DNA from: Streptomyces sp. S465
Lineage (GTDB): Bacteria; Actinomycetota; Actinomycetes; Streptomycetales; Streptomycetaceae
DNA: 64,000 nucleotides
Direction: 5' to 3'
Assembly: GCF_026898115.1 (NCBI RefSeq)
Contig: NZ_CP114036.1
Location: 6,752,001 to 6,816,000, forward strand
Below, piece by piece: positions 16,901 to 25,819 of this stretch. The stretch's first letter is position 1. Each line of letters begins with the position of its first letter. A model generated the notes under the pieces. That model made no database searches and had not been told where the DNA came from. It worked only from the letters and a program-made list of their open reading frames with translations. Both the position numbers and the translations under genes were made by a program.

Positions 16901-18198
16901 CGACACTGATGACGGTCCTCGGCATAGTGGTGTTCGCCGTCGGCCTGCTGATCTCGATCGCCTGGCATGAGCTCGGCCATCTCTCCACGGCCAAGCTCTT
17001 CGGCATCCGGGTGCCGCAGTACATGGTCGGTTTCGGGCCGACGATCTTCTCCCGGAAGAAGGGCGAGACCGAGTACGGCGTCAAGGCGGTCCCGTTCGGC
17101 GGCTACATCCGCATGATCGGGATGTTCCCGCCGGGCGACGACGGCAAGATCACCGCACGCTCCACCTCACCCTGGCGGGGCATGATCGAGGACGCCCGGT
17201 CGGCCGCCTTCGAGGAGCTCCAGCCCGGCGACGACAAGCGCCTGTTCTACACGCGCAAGCCGTGGAAGCGCGTGATCGTCATGTTCGCCGGGCCGTTCAT
17301 GAACCTGGTCCTCGCGGTGGCGATCTTCCTCGGGGTGATGATGAGCTTCGGCGTCAACACCCAGACCACCAGCGTGGGCACCGTCTCCCAGTGCGTGGTC
17401 GCGGCCTCGGCCGACACCGACACCTGCCCCAAGAAGGCCAAGGACTCCCCGGCCAAGGCCGCCGGTCTGCAGCCCCGGGACAAGATCATCGCCTTCAACG
17501 GCCACCGCACCCCGGACTGGGGCACGCTCCAGCAGGACATCCGCAAGACCACCGGTCCCGCCACGATCACCATCGAGCGGGACGGCGTCCGCAAGACCCT
17601 GCACGCCAACCTCATAGAGAACCAGGTCGCCAAGTCCGACGGGCACGGCGGCTATGTCGAGGGCGAGTACGTCACGGCCGGCTTCCTCGGCTTCACCCCG
17701 GCCAGCGGGGTGGTCAAGCAGTCCTTCGCGCAGTCCGTGGACCGCATGGGCAACATGGTCGAGGACGGCATCGACTCCATGATCGCCCTGCCCTCCAAGA
17801 TCCCGGACCTGTGGAACGCGGCCTTCGGGGACGCCCCGCGCAAGGCGGACTCGCCGATGGGCGTCGTGGGCGCGGCCCGGGTCGGCGGCGAGGTCGCCAA
17901 CCTCGACATCCCGCCCTCCCAGCGGATCGCGACCATGCTCTTCCTGGTCGCCGGGTTCAACCTCTCGCTGTTCCTGTTCAACATGCTGCCGCTGCTGCCG
18001 CTGGACGGCGGTCACATCGCGGGTGCGCTGTGGGAGTCCATCCGGCGCCACACCGCCCGGCTGGTCCGGCGGCCCGACCCGGGCCCGTTCGACGTGGCGA
18101 AGATGATGCCGGTCGCCTATGTGATCGCCGGAGTCTTCATCTGCTTCACACTGCTGGTCCTGGTGGCCGACGTCGTGAACCCCGTGAAAATCTCCTGA
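16897..18198 (+). CDS. Site-2 intramembrane metalloprotease (M50, RseP-like)
   Basis: A 433-residue zinc protease that cleaves substrates within the membrane, as RseP/Rip1 does for anti-sigma factors. The first membrane helix carries HELGH (His24-His28), with the catalytic Glu25. A PDZ domain occupies roughly residues 165-250 (AAGLQPRDKIIAFNG). The third zinc-site motif PLLPLDGGHI has Asp370. Hydrophobic segments lie near residues 5-25, 128-152, 345-370 and 405-430. Translation is coupled to dxr by a 4-base overlap. Its target is unknown here; in actinobacteria the homologue processes anti-sigma factors and FtsI-type proteins. Confidence 0.93.
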   Translation: MTTLMTVLGIVVFAVGLLISIAWHELGHLSTAKLFGIRVPQYMVGFGPTIFSRKKGETEYGVKAVPFGGYIRMIGMFPPGDDGKITARSTSPWRGMIEDARSAAFEELQPGDDKRLFYTRKPWKRVIVMFAGPFMNLVLAVAIFLGVMMSFGVNTQTTSVGTVSQCVVAASADTDTCPKKAKDSPAKAAGLQPRDKIIAFNGHRTPDWGTLQQDIRKTTGPATITIERDGVRKTLHANLIENQVAKSDGHGGYVEGEYVTAGFLGFTPASGVVKQSFAQSVDRMGNMVEDGIDSMIALPSKIPDLWNAAFGDAPRKADSPMGVVGAARVGGEVANLDIPPSQRIATMLFLVAGFNLSLFLFNMLPLLPLDGGHIAGALWESIRRHTARLVRRPDPGPFDVAKMMPVAYVIAGVFICFTLLVLVADVVNPVKIS

Positions 18199-18210
18199 TG
18201 ACTCGGGTTG

Positions 18211-18242
18211 TCCTGAAGTTCGCCTTTGGGTGGACTTCAGGA
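18211..18242 (+). terminator. Hairpin after the site-2 protease gene
   Basis: A perfect 9-bp stem, TCCTGAAGT (18211-18219) with ACTTCAGGA (18234-18242), starts 12 bp after the protease stop and 98 bp before ispG. It may end or attenuate the dxr-protease transcript, which leaves ispG partly independent. Confidence 0.5.
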
Positions 18243-18339
18243 GCGGAGTGTGCTGAGGACATGACCGTTGCCGTAATCTCGGAGATCGGAGCCCGCTGAT
18301 CTCCGGCCACTCATACACCTTCTTGGGGTTACGAACCAG

Positions 18340-19500
18340 ATGACTGCGATTTCGCTAGGAATGCCGTCCGTACCGACCAAACTCGCCGAGCGCAGGGTCA
18401 GCCGGAAGATCCAGGTCGGGTCGGTGGCCGTCGGCGGCGACGCTCCGATCTCCGTTCAGTCGATGACGACGACGGTGACGGCGGACGTCGGGGCGACACT
18501 GCAGCAGATCGCGGAGCTGACGGCGTCCGGATGCCAGATCGTGCGGGTGGCGTGTCCGTCGCAGGACGACGCGGACGCGTTGCCGGTGATCGCGAAGAAG
18601 TCGCAGATTCCGGTGATCGCCGACATCCACTTCCAGCCGAAGTACGTGTTCGCGGCGATCGACGCCGGGTGCGCGGCGGTGCGGGTGAACCCGGGGAACA
18701 TCCGGCAGTTCGACGACAAGGTCAAGGAGATCGCCCGAGCGGCCTCGGACGCGGGCGTGCCGATCCGTATCGGGGTGAACGCGGGGTCGCTGGACAAGCG
18801 GCTGCTGGAGAAGTACGGCAAGGCCACGCCGGAGGCGCTGGTGGAGTCGGCGTTGTGGGAGTGCTCACTGTTCGAGGAGCACGGCTTCCGGGACATCAAG
18901 ATCTCGGTGAAGCACAACGACCCGGTGGTGATGGTCAACGCCTACCGCCAGCTGGCCGCCCAGTGCGACTACCCGCTGCACCTGGGGGTGACGGAGGCGG
19001 GTCCGGCGTTCCAGGGGACGATCAAGTCGGCGGTCGCCTTCGGCGCGCTGCTGAGCGAGGGCATCGGGGACACCATCCGGGTGTCGCTGTCGGCCCCTCC
19101 GGCCGAGGAGGTCAAGGTCGGCATCCAGATCCTGGAGTCGCTGAACCTGCGGCAGCGGCGGCTGGAGATCGTCTCGTGCCCGTCGTGCGGCCGGGCGCAG
19201 GTGGATGTCTACAAGCTCGCGGACCAGGTCACGGCCGGTCTGGAGGGCATGGAGGTCCCGCTGCGGGTCGCGGTCATGGGCTGTGTCGTCAACGGCCCCG
19301 GCGAGGCGCGCGAGGCGGACCTGGGCGTCGCCTCCGGCAACGGCAAGGGGCAGATCTTCGTCAAGGGCGAGGTCATCAAGACCGTGCCGGAGTCGAAGAT
19401 CGTGGAGACCCTGATCGACGAGGCCATGAAGATCGCCGAGCAGATGGAGAAGGACGGCGTCGCCTCCGGCGAGCCCCAGGTCTCGGTCAGCGGCGACTGA
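18340..19500 (+). CDS. ispG: 4-hydroxy-3-methylbut-2-en-1-yl diphosphate synthase
   Basis: A 386-residue [4Fe-4S] enzyme (GcpE) that converts ME-cPP to HMBPP in the MEP pathway. The cluster ligands are visible as Cys280 and Cys283 in SCPSCGR and Cys315 in MGCVVNGPGEA. The TIM-barrel N-terminus includes VQSMTTTVTADV. The length matches the bacterial two-domain form. It is the third gene of the dxr / protease / ispG block but has 141 bp of upstream space with a hairpin, so it may also have its own promoter. Confidence 0.96.
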   Translation: MTAISLGMPSVPTKLAERRVSRKIQVGSVAVGGDAPISVQSMTTTVTADVGATLQQIAELTASGCQIVRVACPSQDDADALPVIAKKSQIPVIADIHFQPKYVFAAIDAGCAAVRVNPGNIRQFDDKVKEIARAASDAGVPIRIGVNAGSLDKRLLEKYGKATPEALVESALWECSLFEEHGFRDIKISVKHNDPVVMVNAYRQLAAQCDYPLHLGVTEAGPAFQGTIKSAVAFGALLSEGIGDTIRVSLSAPPAEEVKVGIQILESLNLRQRRLEIVSCPSCGRAQVDVYKLADQVTAGLEGMEVPLRVAVMGCVVNGPGEAREADLGVASGNGKGQIFVKGEVIKTVPESKIVETLIDEAMKIAEQMEKDGVASGEPQVSVSGD

Positions 19501-19675
19501 ATATGCGCGGTCCGGTCTGTCTCGGGGTGTCGTAAAGCCCGCGTGGGGGGTTCTCGGGCCAGTGGTGGCTGGGGAGAACCGAGCCTGGGAAGAAGGGGCG
19601 CCGGGCGTGCGCGATAGAGTCTGAAGAATCGAATCCCCGGCCCGCGGGCCCGCACCACGTGAGGCAGACCGACAC

Positions 19676-20521
19676 GTGCTGACCACGTCCACCACCAGGG
19701 TCCTCGAGCCCCATGAGCTCGACTCGGCCCTCGCGGTGCTCGACCGCGACCCCGTCTCGAACGCCTTCGTCGCCGCCCGCGTCCAGGTCGCCGGCCTGGA
19801 CCCGTGGCGGCTCGGCGGTGAGATGTGGGGCTGGTACTCCGGCGGCCGGCTGGAGTCGCTCTGCTACGCCGGAGCCAACCTGGTGCCCATCTGCGCCACC
19901 CGCGAAGCCGTGCGCGGCTTCGCCGAGCGCGCCCGCCGGGCCGGCCGCCGCTGCTCCTCGATCGTCGGCCCGGCCGACACCACGGCCGAGCTCTGGTCCC
20001 TGCTCGAGCCCAGCTGGGGCCCGGCCCGTGAGGTCCGCGCCCATCAGCCGCTGATGGTCACCACCTCGATGCCCGCGGACATCCAGCCCGACCCGCTGGT
20101 GCGCCGCGTCCGCAAGGACGAGATGGACGTGATCATGCCGGCGTGCGTGGCGATGTTCACCGAGGAGGTCGGCGTCTCACCGCTCGCGGGCGACGGCGGG
20201 CTGCTCTACCAGGCGCGGGTCGCCGAGCTGGTCTCCGCCGGGCGTTCCTTCGCCCGCGTCGAGGACGGCCGGGTGGTCTTCAAGGCCGAGATCGGCGCGG
20301 CCACCCCGCACGCCTGCCAGATCCAGGGCGTCTGGGTCGCCCCCGAGTACCGCGGCCGCGGCCTCTCCGAGACCGGGATGGCGGCCGTGCTGCGCTATGC
20401 GCTGGGCGAGGTGGCCCCCGTGGTGAGCCTCTACGTCAACGACTTCAACACCGCGGCCCGCGCCGCGTACCGTCGGGTCGGCTTCCGGGAAGTCGGCGCG
20501 TTCATGAGTGTGCTGTTCTGA
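19676..20521 (+). CDS. GNAT acetyltransferase with N-terminal DUF4081 domain
   Basis: A 281-residue protein. The C-terminal half (from about residue 140) is a GNAT fold with the acetyl-CoA loop VAPEYRGRGLSE near residue 225. The N-terminal half matches the actinobacterial domain of unknown function that often precedes GNAT in this locus. The GTG at 19676 follows a GTGAGGC element. It lies 25 bp before a second GNAT gene in the same direction, so the two may be co-transcribed. The acetylated substrate is unknown. Confidence 0.85.
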   Translation: MLTTSTTRVLEPHELDSALAVLDRDPVSNAFVAARVQVAGLDPWRLGGEMWGWYSGGRLESLCYAGANLVPICATREAVRGFAERARRAGRRCSSIVGPADTTAELWSLLEPSWGPAREVRAHQPLMVTTSMPADIQPDPLVRRVRKDEMDVIMPACVAMFTEEVGVSPLAGDGGLLYQARVAELVSAGRSFARVEDGRVVFKAEIGAATPHACQIQGVWVAPEYRGRGLSETGMAAVLRYALGEVAPVVSLYVNDFNTAARAAYRRVGFREVGAFMSVLF

Positions 20522-20546
20522 TCGACGGGCCAGTAGGGTGCCGCCC

Positions 20547-21116
20547 ATGCTGCATCTGCCCGGGGGGCGGACCCCGGAACCCGAAGACGTCGTCGTCGGG
20601 CCGCTCGACCTCGCCGCACGCGTGGACGAGGCGCTCGCCGTCCAGGCCGTCGCCTTCGGGCTGACGGACGAGGAGGTCGGCGTACGACGGCATATCGTGC
20701 TGCGCCACCTCAAGAGCCCCGGCGCCCGCGCCCTCGGCGCGACCACCCCCTCCGGGCGGCTCGTCGGCTTCGTCTACGGCATGCCCAACGACCGCACGCA
20801 CTGGTGGTCCACGGTCGTCCAGCCGTATCTGCGCGCGGCCGGGCACGAGGACTGGCTGGACGACTCGTTCGTCATCACCGAACTGCATGTCCACCCCGAC
20901 TACCAGAACCGGGGCATCGGCCGACGGCTGATCACGACCATCACGGACGGCGCCGCCGAGCCCCGCTCGATCCTCTCCGCCATCGACACCGACAGCCCGG
21001 CCCGTGCGCTCTACCGCTCACTGGGCTACGGCGACCTCGCCCGCCCCGTGCTCTTCCCGAGCGCCCCGAGCCCGTATGCCGTGATGGGAGCCCCGCTGCC
21101 GCTGCGCCGCCGCTAG
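20547..21116 (+). CDS. GNAT acetyltransferase
   Basis: A 189-residue single-domain GNAT protein. The core motif ELHVHPDYQNRGIGRRL binds the pyrophosphate of acetyl-CoA, and ALYRSLGYGDLARPV is the usual C-terminal strand-loop. The ATG at 20547 is preceded by AGTAGGG. Family members acetylate small molecules or protein N-termini; nothing here specifies the substrate. proS follows 125 bp downstream. Confidence 0.87.
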   Translation: MLHLPGGRTPEPEDVVVGPLDLAARVDEALAVQAVAFGLTDEEVGVRRHIVLRHLKSPGARALGATTPSGRLVGFVYGMPNDRTHWWSTVVQPYLRAAGHEDWLDDSFVITELHVHPDYQNRGIGRRLITTITDGAAEPRSILSAIDTDSPARALYRSLGYGDLARPVLFPSAPSPYAVMGAPLPLRRR

Positions 21117-21241
21117 CAGGAACCCCCTGGCCCCCCGGCCGGCGGGCCGCTGGCCCCCGGCGCATCCGGAAACCGCATTTCCGGGAAACCGACCCGTGCG
21201 GCTAACCTCCTGAACATCCCATCGCACGCAGGAGAGACCCC

Positions 21242-22954
21242 ATGGCCCACGCCGTCAACGTCCAGCGCTTGTCCACGATGATGCTGAAGACGCTGCGCGA
21301 AGACCCGGCGGACGCCGAGACCGCCAGCCACAAGCTGCTCGTCCGCGCCGGTTACGTCCGCCGCGCCGCCGCGGGCATCTGGACCTGGCTGCCGATCGGC
21401 AAGAAGGTCCTGGATAACGTCTCGAGGATCGTCCGCGAGGAGATGGACGCCATCGGCGCCCAGGAGGTCCTCCTGCCCGCCCTGCTGCCCCGTGAGCCGT
21501 ACGAGACGAGCGGCCGCTGGGACGAGTACGGCGATCTGCTCTTCCGGATCAAGGACCGTAAGGGCGCCGACTACCTCCTCGGCCCGACCCACGAGGAGAT
21601 CTTCACCCTGACGGTCAAGGACCAGTGCACGTCCTACAAGGACCTGCCGGTCATGCTGTACCAGATCCAGACCAAGTACCGGGACGAGGCCCGCCCCCGC
21701 TCGGGTGTGCTGCGCGGCCGTGAGTTCCAGATGAAGGACTCCTACTCCTTCGACACCACCGACGAGGGCCTCGCCGAGTCCTACCGGCTGCACCGCGAGG
21801 CGTACCAGCGGATCTTCCAGCGCCTCGGCCTGGACTACCGCATCGTCTCCGCGGTCTCCGGCGCCATGGGCGGCTCGGCCTCCGAGGAGTTCCTGGCCCC
21901 GGCGGCGGCCGGCGAGGACACCTTCGTCGACTGCCCGAACTGCGACTACGCCGCGAACACCGAGGCGGTCACGGTGACCGTCCCGCCGGTCGAGGACGCC
22001 GACCACGGCCCCCTCGAGGAGCTGGACACCCCCGACACCCCCACCATCGAGTCCCTCGCCGAGTACCTCGGCGTCCCGGCCTCCGCCACCCTGAAGAACC
22101 TCCTGGTCAAGGTCGACGGCGAGATCACCGCGGTGGGCGTCCCCGGCGACCGCGAGGTGGACCTGGGCAAGCTGGGCGAGCACCTCGCCCCCGCCGTCGT
22201 CGAGCTCGTCACGGCAGAGGACTTCGAGGGCCGCCCCGAGCTGGTGCGCGGCTACGTCGGCCCGCAGGGCCTGGCGGGCAAGTCCTTCCGCTACATCGCC
22301 GACCCGCGCGTCGCCCCCGGCACCGCCTGGGTGACCGGCGCCAACAAGCCCGACACCCACGCGCGCAACGTGGTCTGCGGCCGTGACTTCGAGGTCGACC
22401 AGTACCTGGACGTCGTCGTGGTCGAGGCGGGCGACCCCTGCCCCCGCTGCGGTGCGGGCATCGAGCTGGACCGGGCGATCGAAATCGGCCATATCTTCCA
22501 GCTCGGCCGCAAGTACGCCGATGCCTTCCAGCTCGACGTCCTCGGTCAGAACGGCAAGCCGGCGCGGGTCACGATGGGCTCGTACGGCATCGGCGTCTCC
22601 CGTGCCGTCGCCGCCCTCGCCGAGCAGACCCACGACGAGTCCGGCCTCTGCTGGCCCCGCGAGGTCGCCCCGGCCGACGTCCACATCGTCGCGGCGGGCA
22701 AGGCCCTCCAGACCGAGCTGGCCCTCGACATCGCCCAGAAGCTGGGCTCGGCGGGCGTCCGCGTCATGGTCGACGACCGCGCCGGGGTCTCCCCGGGCGT
22801 GAAGTTCACCGACGCCGAGCTGATCGGCGTCCCGACCATCCTGGTCGTGGGCCGCGGGGCGAAGGACGGCGTCGTCGAGCTGAAGGACCGCCGTACGGGG
22901 GAGCGCGAGGAGCTCCCCGTCGACGAGGCCGTCTCCCGCCTCATCACCGCCTGA
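21242..22954 (+). CDS. proS: Prolyl-tRNA synthetase (bacterial type)
   Basis: A 570-residue class II aminoacyl-tRNA synthetase that charges tRNA(Pro). The catalytic core starts with MLKTLREDPADAETASHKLL and contains the motif-2 region YRDEARPRSGVLRGREF near residue 140. An editing (INS) domain fills about residues 225-400, and motif 3 (GSYGIGVSRAVAAL) with the anticodon-binding domain completes the protein. The long INS domain marks the bacterial ProRS type, which hydrolyses Ala-tRNA(Pro). GGAGAGA precedes the ATG. A very strong hairpin follows the stop. Confidence 0.96.
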   Translation: MAHAVNVQRLSTMMLKTLREDPADAETASHKLLVRAGYVRRAAAGIWTWLPIGKKVLDNVSRIVREEMDAIGAQEVLLPALLPREPYETSGRWDEYGDLLFRIKDRKGADYLLGPTHEEIFTLTVKDQCTSYKDLPVMLYQIQTKYRDEARPRSGVLRGREFQMKDSYSFDTTDEGLAESYRLHREAYQRIFQRLGLDYRIVSAVSGAMGGSASEEFLAPAAAGEDTFVDCPNCDYAANTEAVTVTVPPVEDADHGPLEELDTPDTPTIESLAEYLGVPASATLKNLLVKVDGEITAVGVPGDREVDLGKLGEHLAPAVVELVTAEDFEGRPELVRGYVGPQGLAGKSFRYIADPRVAPGTAWVTGANKPDTHARNVVCGRDFEVDQYLDVVVVEAGDPCPRCGAGIELDRAIEIGHIFQLGRKYADAFQLDVLGQNGKPARVTMGSYGIGVSRAVAALAEQTHDESGLCWPREVAPADVHIVAAGKALQTELALDIAQKLGSAGVRVMVDDRAGVSPGVKFTDAELIGVPTILVVGRGAKDGVVELKDRRTGEREELPVDEAVSRLITA

Positions 22955-22984
22955 CGGCCGACCCCGCCCCTGCCCCTGCTGTCC

Positions 22985-23026
22985 CCGAACCCCCGGCTCC
23001 CGCCCTCCTGGGAGCCGGGGGTTCGG
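22985..23026 (+). terminator. Strong intrinsic hairpin after proS
   Basis: A perfect 17-bp stem pairs 22985-23001 with 23010-23026 around an 8-base loop, 30 bp after the proS stop. This is a confident terminator despite lacking a U-tract. Confidence 0.85.
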
Positions 23027-23037
23027 GATGCGTGGTC

Positions 23038-23330
23038 GGGTGCGGGTTTCGCCTCGCGCCTTCGGCGATGGCCGGGGCCCCGCCGGACTGAGGACAGGCC
23101 GCCCTCCGGGTACCCTCCCTGAAAACGCTTGATCTGGCGCAACTAATTTGTCAATCAGTTTCCAGAGGGGTGCCCTACCCCTGCTGCCCGGCACCGGCCT
23201 CGACCCCCGGCCACGGAAGCCGCCACCGGCACCCGCCCCACCGGCCCGGCGCCCGGCGACGCCGCCCGCGCCCCCTACCCCCTGCCCCGCTGCTCAAGTG
23301 CGCCGAAGGCGCGAGACGAAACCCGCACCC
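23038..23330. repeat. Element bounded by a 30-bp near-perfect inverted repeat
   Basis: The arms at 23038-23067 and 23301-23330 are reverse complements at 29 of 30 positions (core GCGGGTTTCG). They bracket about 230 bp without a convincing gene, including a short AT-richer patch around 23120-23165. It fills most of the 451-bp gap between proS and the convergent kinase-fold gene. It could be a MITE-like insertion, a dispersed Streptomyces intergenic repeat, or one very large stem-loop. Confidence 0.7.
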
Positions 23331-23405
23331 GCCCACGTCGCCCATCACCACAGCCCCAACAGCCCCCGCCCACTGGCCGAGGCCAGCGGGGTCCGCGGAG
23401 CCCCT

Positions 23406-24350
23406 TTACAGCCAGCCCGCGAACTCCAGCAGCAGCTCCGCTCGGCGGCGATCGCCCACCGCGGCCTCGCGCAGGCCCGCCTCGACGGCGCGGTAGAGGG
23501 ACCAGCCCCGCAGCCGGTCGCGGTCGACGTCCAGCGAGTCCGCCAGCTTGGCGACCCGGCGGCGCGTGGCCGCGGCGGGGCCGGAACCGGCGGCCAGGTC
23601 CTCGCAGCGGTCGAGCACCAGCCGCGCCAGGTCGTACGCGCGCTCGCCCACCACCGGCACCGGACCCACCGCGAGCCACGGCAGGCGCTCCCCGGCCAGC
23701 ACCTTCCCCTGCCGGAACTCGCCGTGCAGCAGCACCTCCTCGGGCGGCTCGGCGGGCAGCGCCGCCCGCAGTTCCAGGGCCTCGTCGGTCAGCGGACGGA
23801 CGTCCGCCGCCCAGGCCCCCGCGCCGAGCACCCGCATGACCTCGCGGTCCTCCTCCGTACGCCCGGTGACCGACGCGAACGGATGTCCCTCGGGCGGCGC
23901 CACCCACAGCCGCCGCACCGTGCCCGCCGCCTCCAGCAGCGCCTTCGCCTCGGGCAGCGAGCGCAGCGACACCGCGCTGCGCAGCCGCTCGATCAGCAGC
24001 GCCCCGGTGTCCGGGTCGGCGCGCAGCAGCCGGGCCGCGCCCCAGCCGTCCCAGTGCGCGAGGGCGGCCCGCTCACGGTCGGCGTCCGGGCCGGGGACCG
24101 GGAACTTCAGCGCCGCCGGGGTGCCGTCCGCCTGTCGTACGAGCGCGACGAGACCGTGTCGGCCCCCGGGCGTCACCACCCGCTCCAGGGTCAGCTCCCA
24201 CGCCGTCAGCTGCCGCTCGACCGTCTCGGGCAGGGCGTCCAGCCAGCTCCGTACGGCGCTCGCCGGACTGTCGCTCAGCGCGTCCAGAAGCCGCTTCGGC
24301 ACATGGACACGGGCCGTGTCGTGGCCGCCGGGCTGTGGTGCCGATGCCAT
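23406..24350 (-). CDS. Aminoglycoside/hydroxyurea-phosphotransferase-fold protein, probably catalytically degenerate
   Basis: A 314-residue protein of the APH(6)/hydroxyurea kinase family. The order of motifs fits: VERQLTAWELTLERVV, ALKFPVPGPDADRE (lysine loop), the catalytic loop LLHGEFRQGKVLAG, and PWLAVGPVPVVGERAYDLA. In active members the loop is HGD and the later motif DPKP; here Glu211 and Gly229 replace these two aspartates, so phosphotransfer seems unlikely. The ATG at 24350 is chosen because the family similarity begins shortly after it; an ATG at 24419 is possible. Convergent with proS. It may be a pseudokinase or a repurposed binding protein. Confidence 0.8.
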   Translation of the reverse strand: MASAPQPGGHDTARVHVPKRLLDALSDSPASAVRSWLDALPETVERQLTAWELTLERVVTPGGRHGLVALVRQADGTPAALKFPVPGPDADRERAALAHWDGWGAARLLRADPDTGALLIERLRSAVSLRSLPEAKALLEAAGTVRRLWVAPPEGHPFASVTGRTEEDREVMRVLGAGAWAADVRPLTDEALELRAALPAEPPEEVLLHGEFRQGKVLAGERLPWLAVGPVPVVGERAYDLARLVLDRCEDLAAGSGPAAATRRRVAKLADSLDVDRDRLRGWSLYRAVEAGLREAAVGDRRRAELLLEFAGWL

Positions 24351-24428
24351 CCCTGAGCTGTTCCCTCCACCATCAATGACCTCTACGCCCTCATGGGCCC
24401 CGTCGGCCTCACCCAGCACACGTGCCGG

Positions 24429-24932
24429 TCACACGCCGTCCGCCCCACCGCTCGGTGACGCGGACGGAGCGGCCGGTGCGGCGCGTTCGGTGAGCCCAGG
24501 GAAGGCTACGCCGCCGCCTCGCCAGCGGACCGCCCGGACCGCCGCCTCCCGCAGCGCGCCCGCCGCCTGGCGGCGCAGGGACCCGGTCGAGGCCCGTACG
24601 AGGTCGGCGTAGACGGCGGCCACCCGGTTCTCCAGCTCGGCGGCGAGCCGTACCGCGGCGGGCGCGTCGGGTACCGCGAAGGGCAGGGCGTAGGCGGGTG
24701 CCGCGCTCTCGGGGTCGCCACCGAGGTCGCGCACGGTGCGGGTGAGGTCGTCCCGGCGCGCGCGGTGCGCGGCGTAGCCTTCGCGCGCCTCCGCGAGCCG
24801 GTCGTCGCCGATCCGCCCGCCGACGACGCCGTACCCGTACACCGCGGCGTGCTCGGCGGCGAGCGCCGCCTGCGCGGCCCTGAGCGCCGCGGCGCGTTCG
24901 CCGACGGCCGTACGTCCTGCTCGAAAGGCCAT
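24429..24932 (-). CDS. Ferritin-like domain protein (DUF4439 type)
   Basis: A 167-residue, almost wholly helical protein. The pattern AALRAAQAALAAEHAAVYGYG, then AHRARRDDLTRTV and ENRVAAVYADLV, gives the spaced Glu/His positions of the actinobacterial ferritin-like DUF4439 family. No signal peptide is seen. The ATG at 24932 follows GAAGGGG. The upstream lipoprotein gene on the same strand has a similar helical character, and its stop lies 57 bp before this start, so the two are probably an operon. Function is unknown; metal binding is only suggested by the fold. Confidence 0.8.
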   Translation of the reverse strand: MAFRAGRTAVGERAAALRAAQAALAAEHAAVYGYGVVGGRIGDDRLAEAREGYAAHRARRDDLTRTVRDLGGDPESAAPAYALPFAVPDAPAAVRLAAELENRVAAVYADLVRASTGSLRRQAAGALREAAVRAVRWRGGGVAFPGLTERAAPAAPSASPSGGADGV

Positions 24933-24989
24933 GTCAGTACCCCTTCCCGGTGGTCCCGAGCGTGGTCATGAGCGTGGTCACCAGCGTGC

Positions 24990-25634
24990 TCATGAGTCCG
25001 CGTCGTGCTGCGTGAGGAGAAAGACGTGGGCGGCGCCGCAGGCCGCGACGGAGGCCAGCAGCCGGGCGAGTTCGGGCGGTGCGGTGGTGAGCGCGGCGGT
25101 GCGGGTGTCGGCGGTGTGGCGTTCGGCCTGGGCGAGGGCGGCCAGGGCCTTCTTCTCGTCCTTGGGGACCTCCGGCACCCGCTGCCCGCCCGCCGAGGGC
25201 GAGCGCGACGCGGTCGCGGAGGGGGAGGCGGACCGGTCCTCGGAGGTGAAGACCGCGACATGCCGGGCCGTTTCCTCCCGCAGCGGCGTCAGCCGCTCGG
25301 CCAGGGCGGGATGCGCGTCCACGGTCGCGTCGTAGCGTGCGAGAAGCGCGGTGGAGTCCCGCGCGCCCCGCGCCCGCAGTAACGCGACGGCCGCCGCCCC
25401 GCCGCCCGTGTCGGGCCGGGACTTCGAGTCGTCGGAGCAGCCGCTCAGCAGCGCGACGGCCCCCAGCACCCCGCCGCCCAGCAGCAGACTCCGCCGCCGG
25501 GACACCGGGGCGGCGAACCCCGGGGACACGGCGGACCCCGAGGGCGCGGAGGAGACCGCGGCCATCGCGTCGGACGCGGACGCGGAGCGGGATGGGGCGG
25601 ATGTGGGACGAGGTGGGGGAGTCGTGATCGGCAC
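24990..25634 (-). CDS. Putative lipoprotein, ferritin-like neighbour
   Basis: A 214-residue protein with a Tat-like signal SRRRSLLLGGGVLGAVALLSGC, here starting near residue 45, and a lipobox LLSGC. The mature part is helical, with a Ser/Pro-rich insertion (SASPSATASRSPSAG) and His/Glu pairs (REETARHVAVF, AERHTADTRTAAL) reminiscent of ferritin-like bundles. The GTG at 25634 is chosen for the AAAGAGG element just upstream; an internal ATG near the signal is the alternative. It is probably co-transcribed with the DUF4439 gene and divergent from rimP. Not assigned to a characterised family. Confidence 0.72.
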   Translation of the reverse strand: MPITTPPPRPTSAPSRSASASDAMAAVSSAPSGSAVSPGFAAPVSRRRSLLLGGGVLGAVALLSGCSDDSKSRPDTGGGAAAVALLRARGARDSTALLARYDATVDAHPALAERLTPLREETARHVAVFTSEDRSASPSATASRSPSAGGQRVPEVPKDEKKALAALAQAERHTADTRTAALTTAPPELARLLASVAACGAAHVFLLTQHDADS

Positions 25635-25819
25635 GTTCCTCTTTCCAGGCTGCGGCCGCTCCCGGCCGCCGGTAGTGATCACAGCAGGCGAGCGTACCCG
25701 CGCCGAGCCCGTCTGCCCGGCAGCGGCCACCGAATCGTCAGCCCGCCGCCGGAACAGATAGGCTTTGACCTGACACGCGACCTTCCCACAACAGCACACG
25801 CGGCCGAGGAGTCACCCGG

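Noticed and set aside
18261..18299. 12-codon frame MTVAVISEIGAR upstream of ispG
   Set aside because: It has a moderate ribosome-binding site but no conserved leader features; too short to support.
23406..24350. Aminoglycoside resistance gene
   Set aside because: The fold fits but the catalytic aspartates are replaced, so resistance function is not supported.
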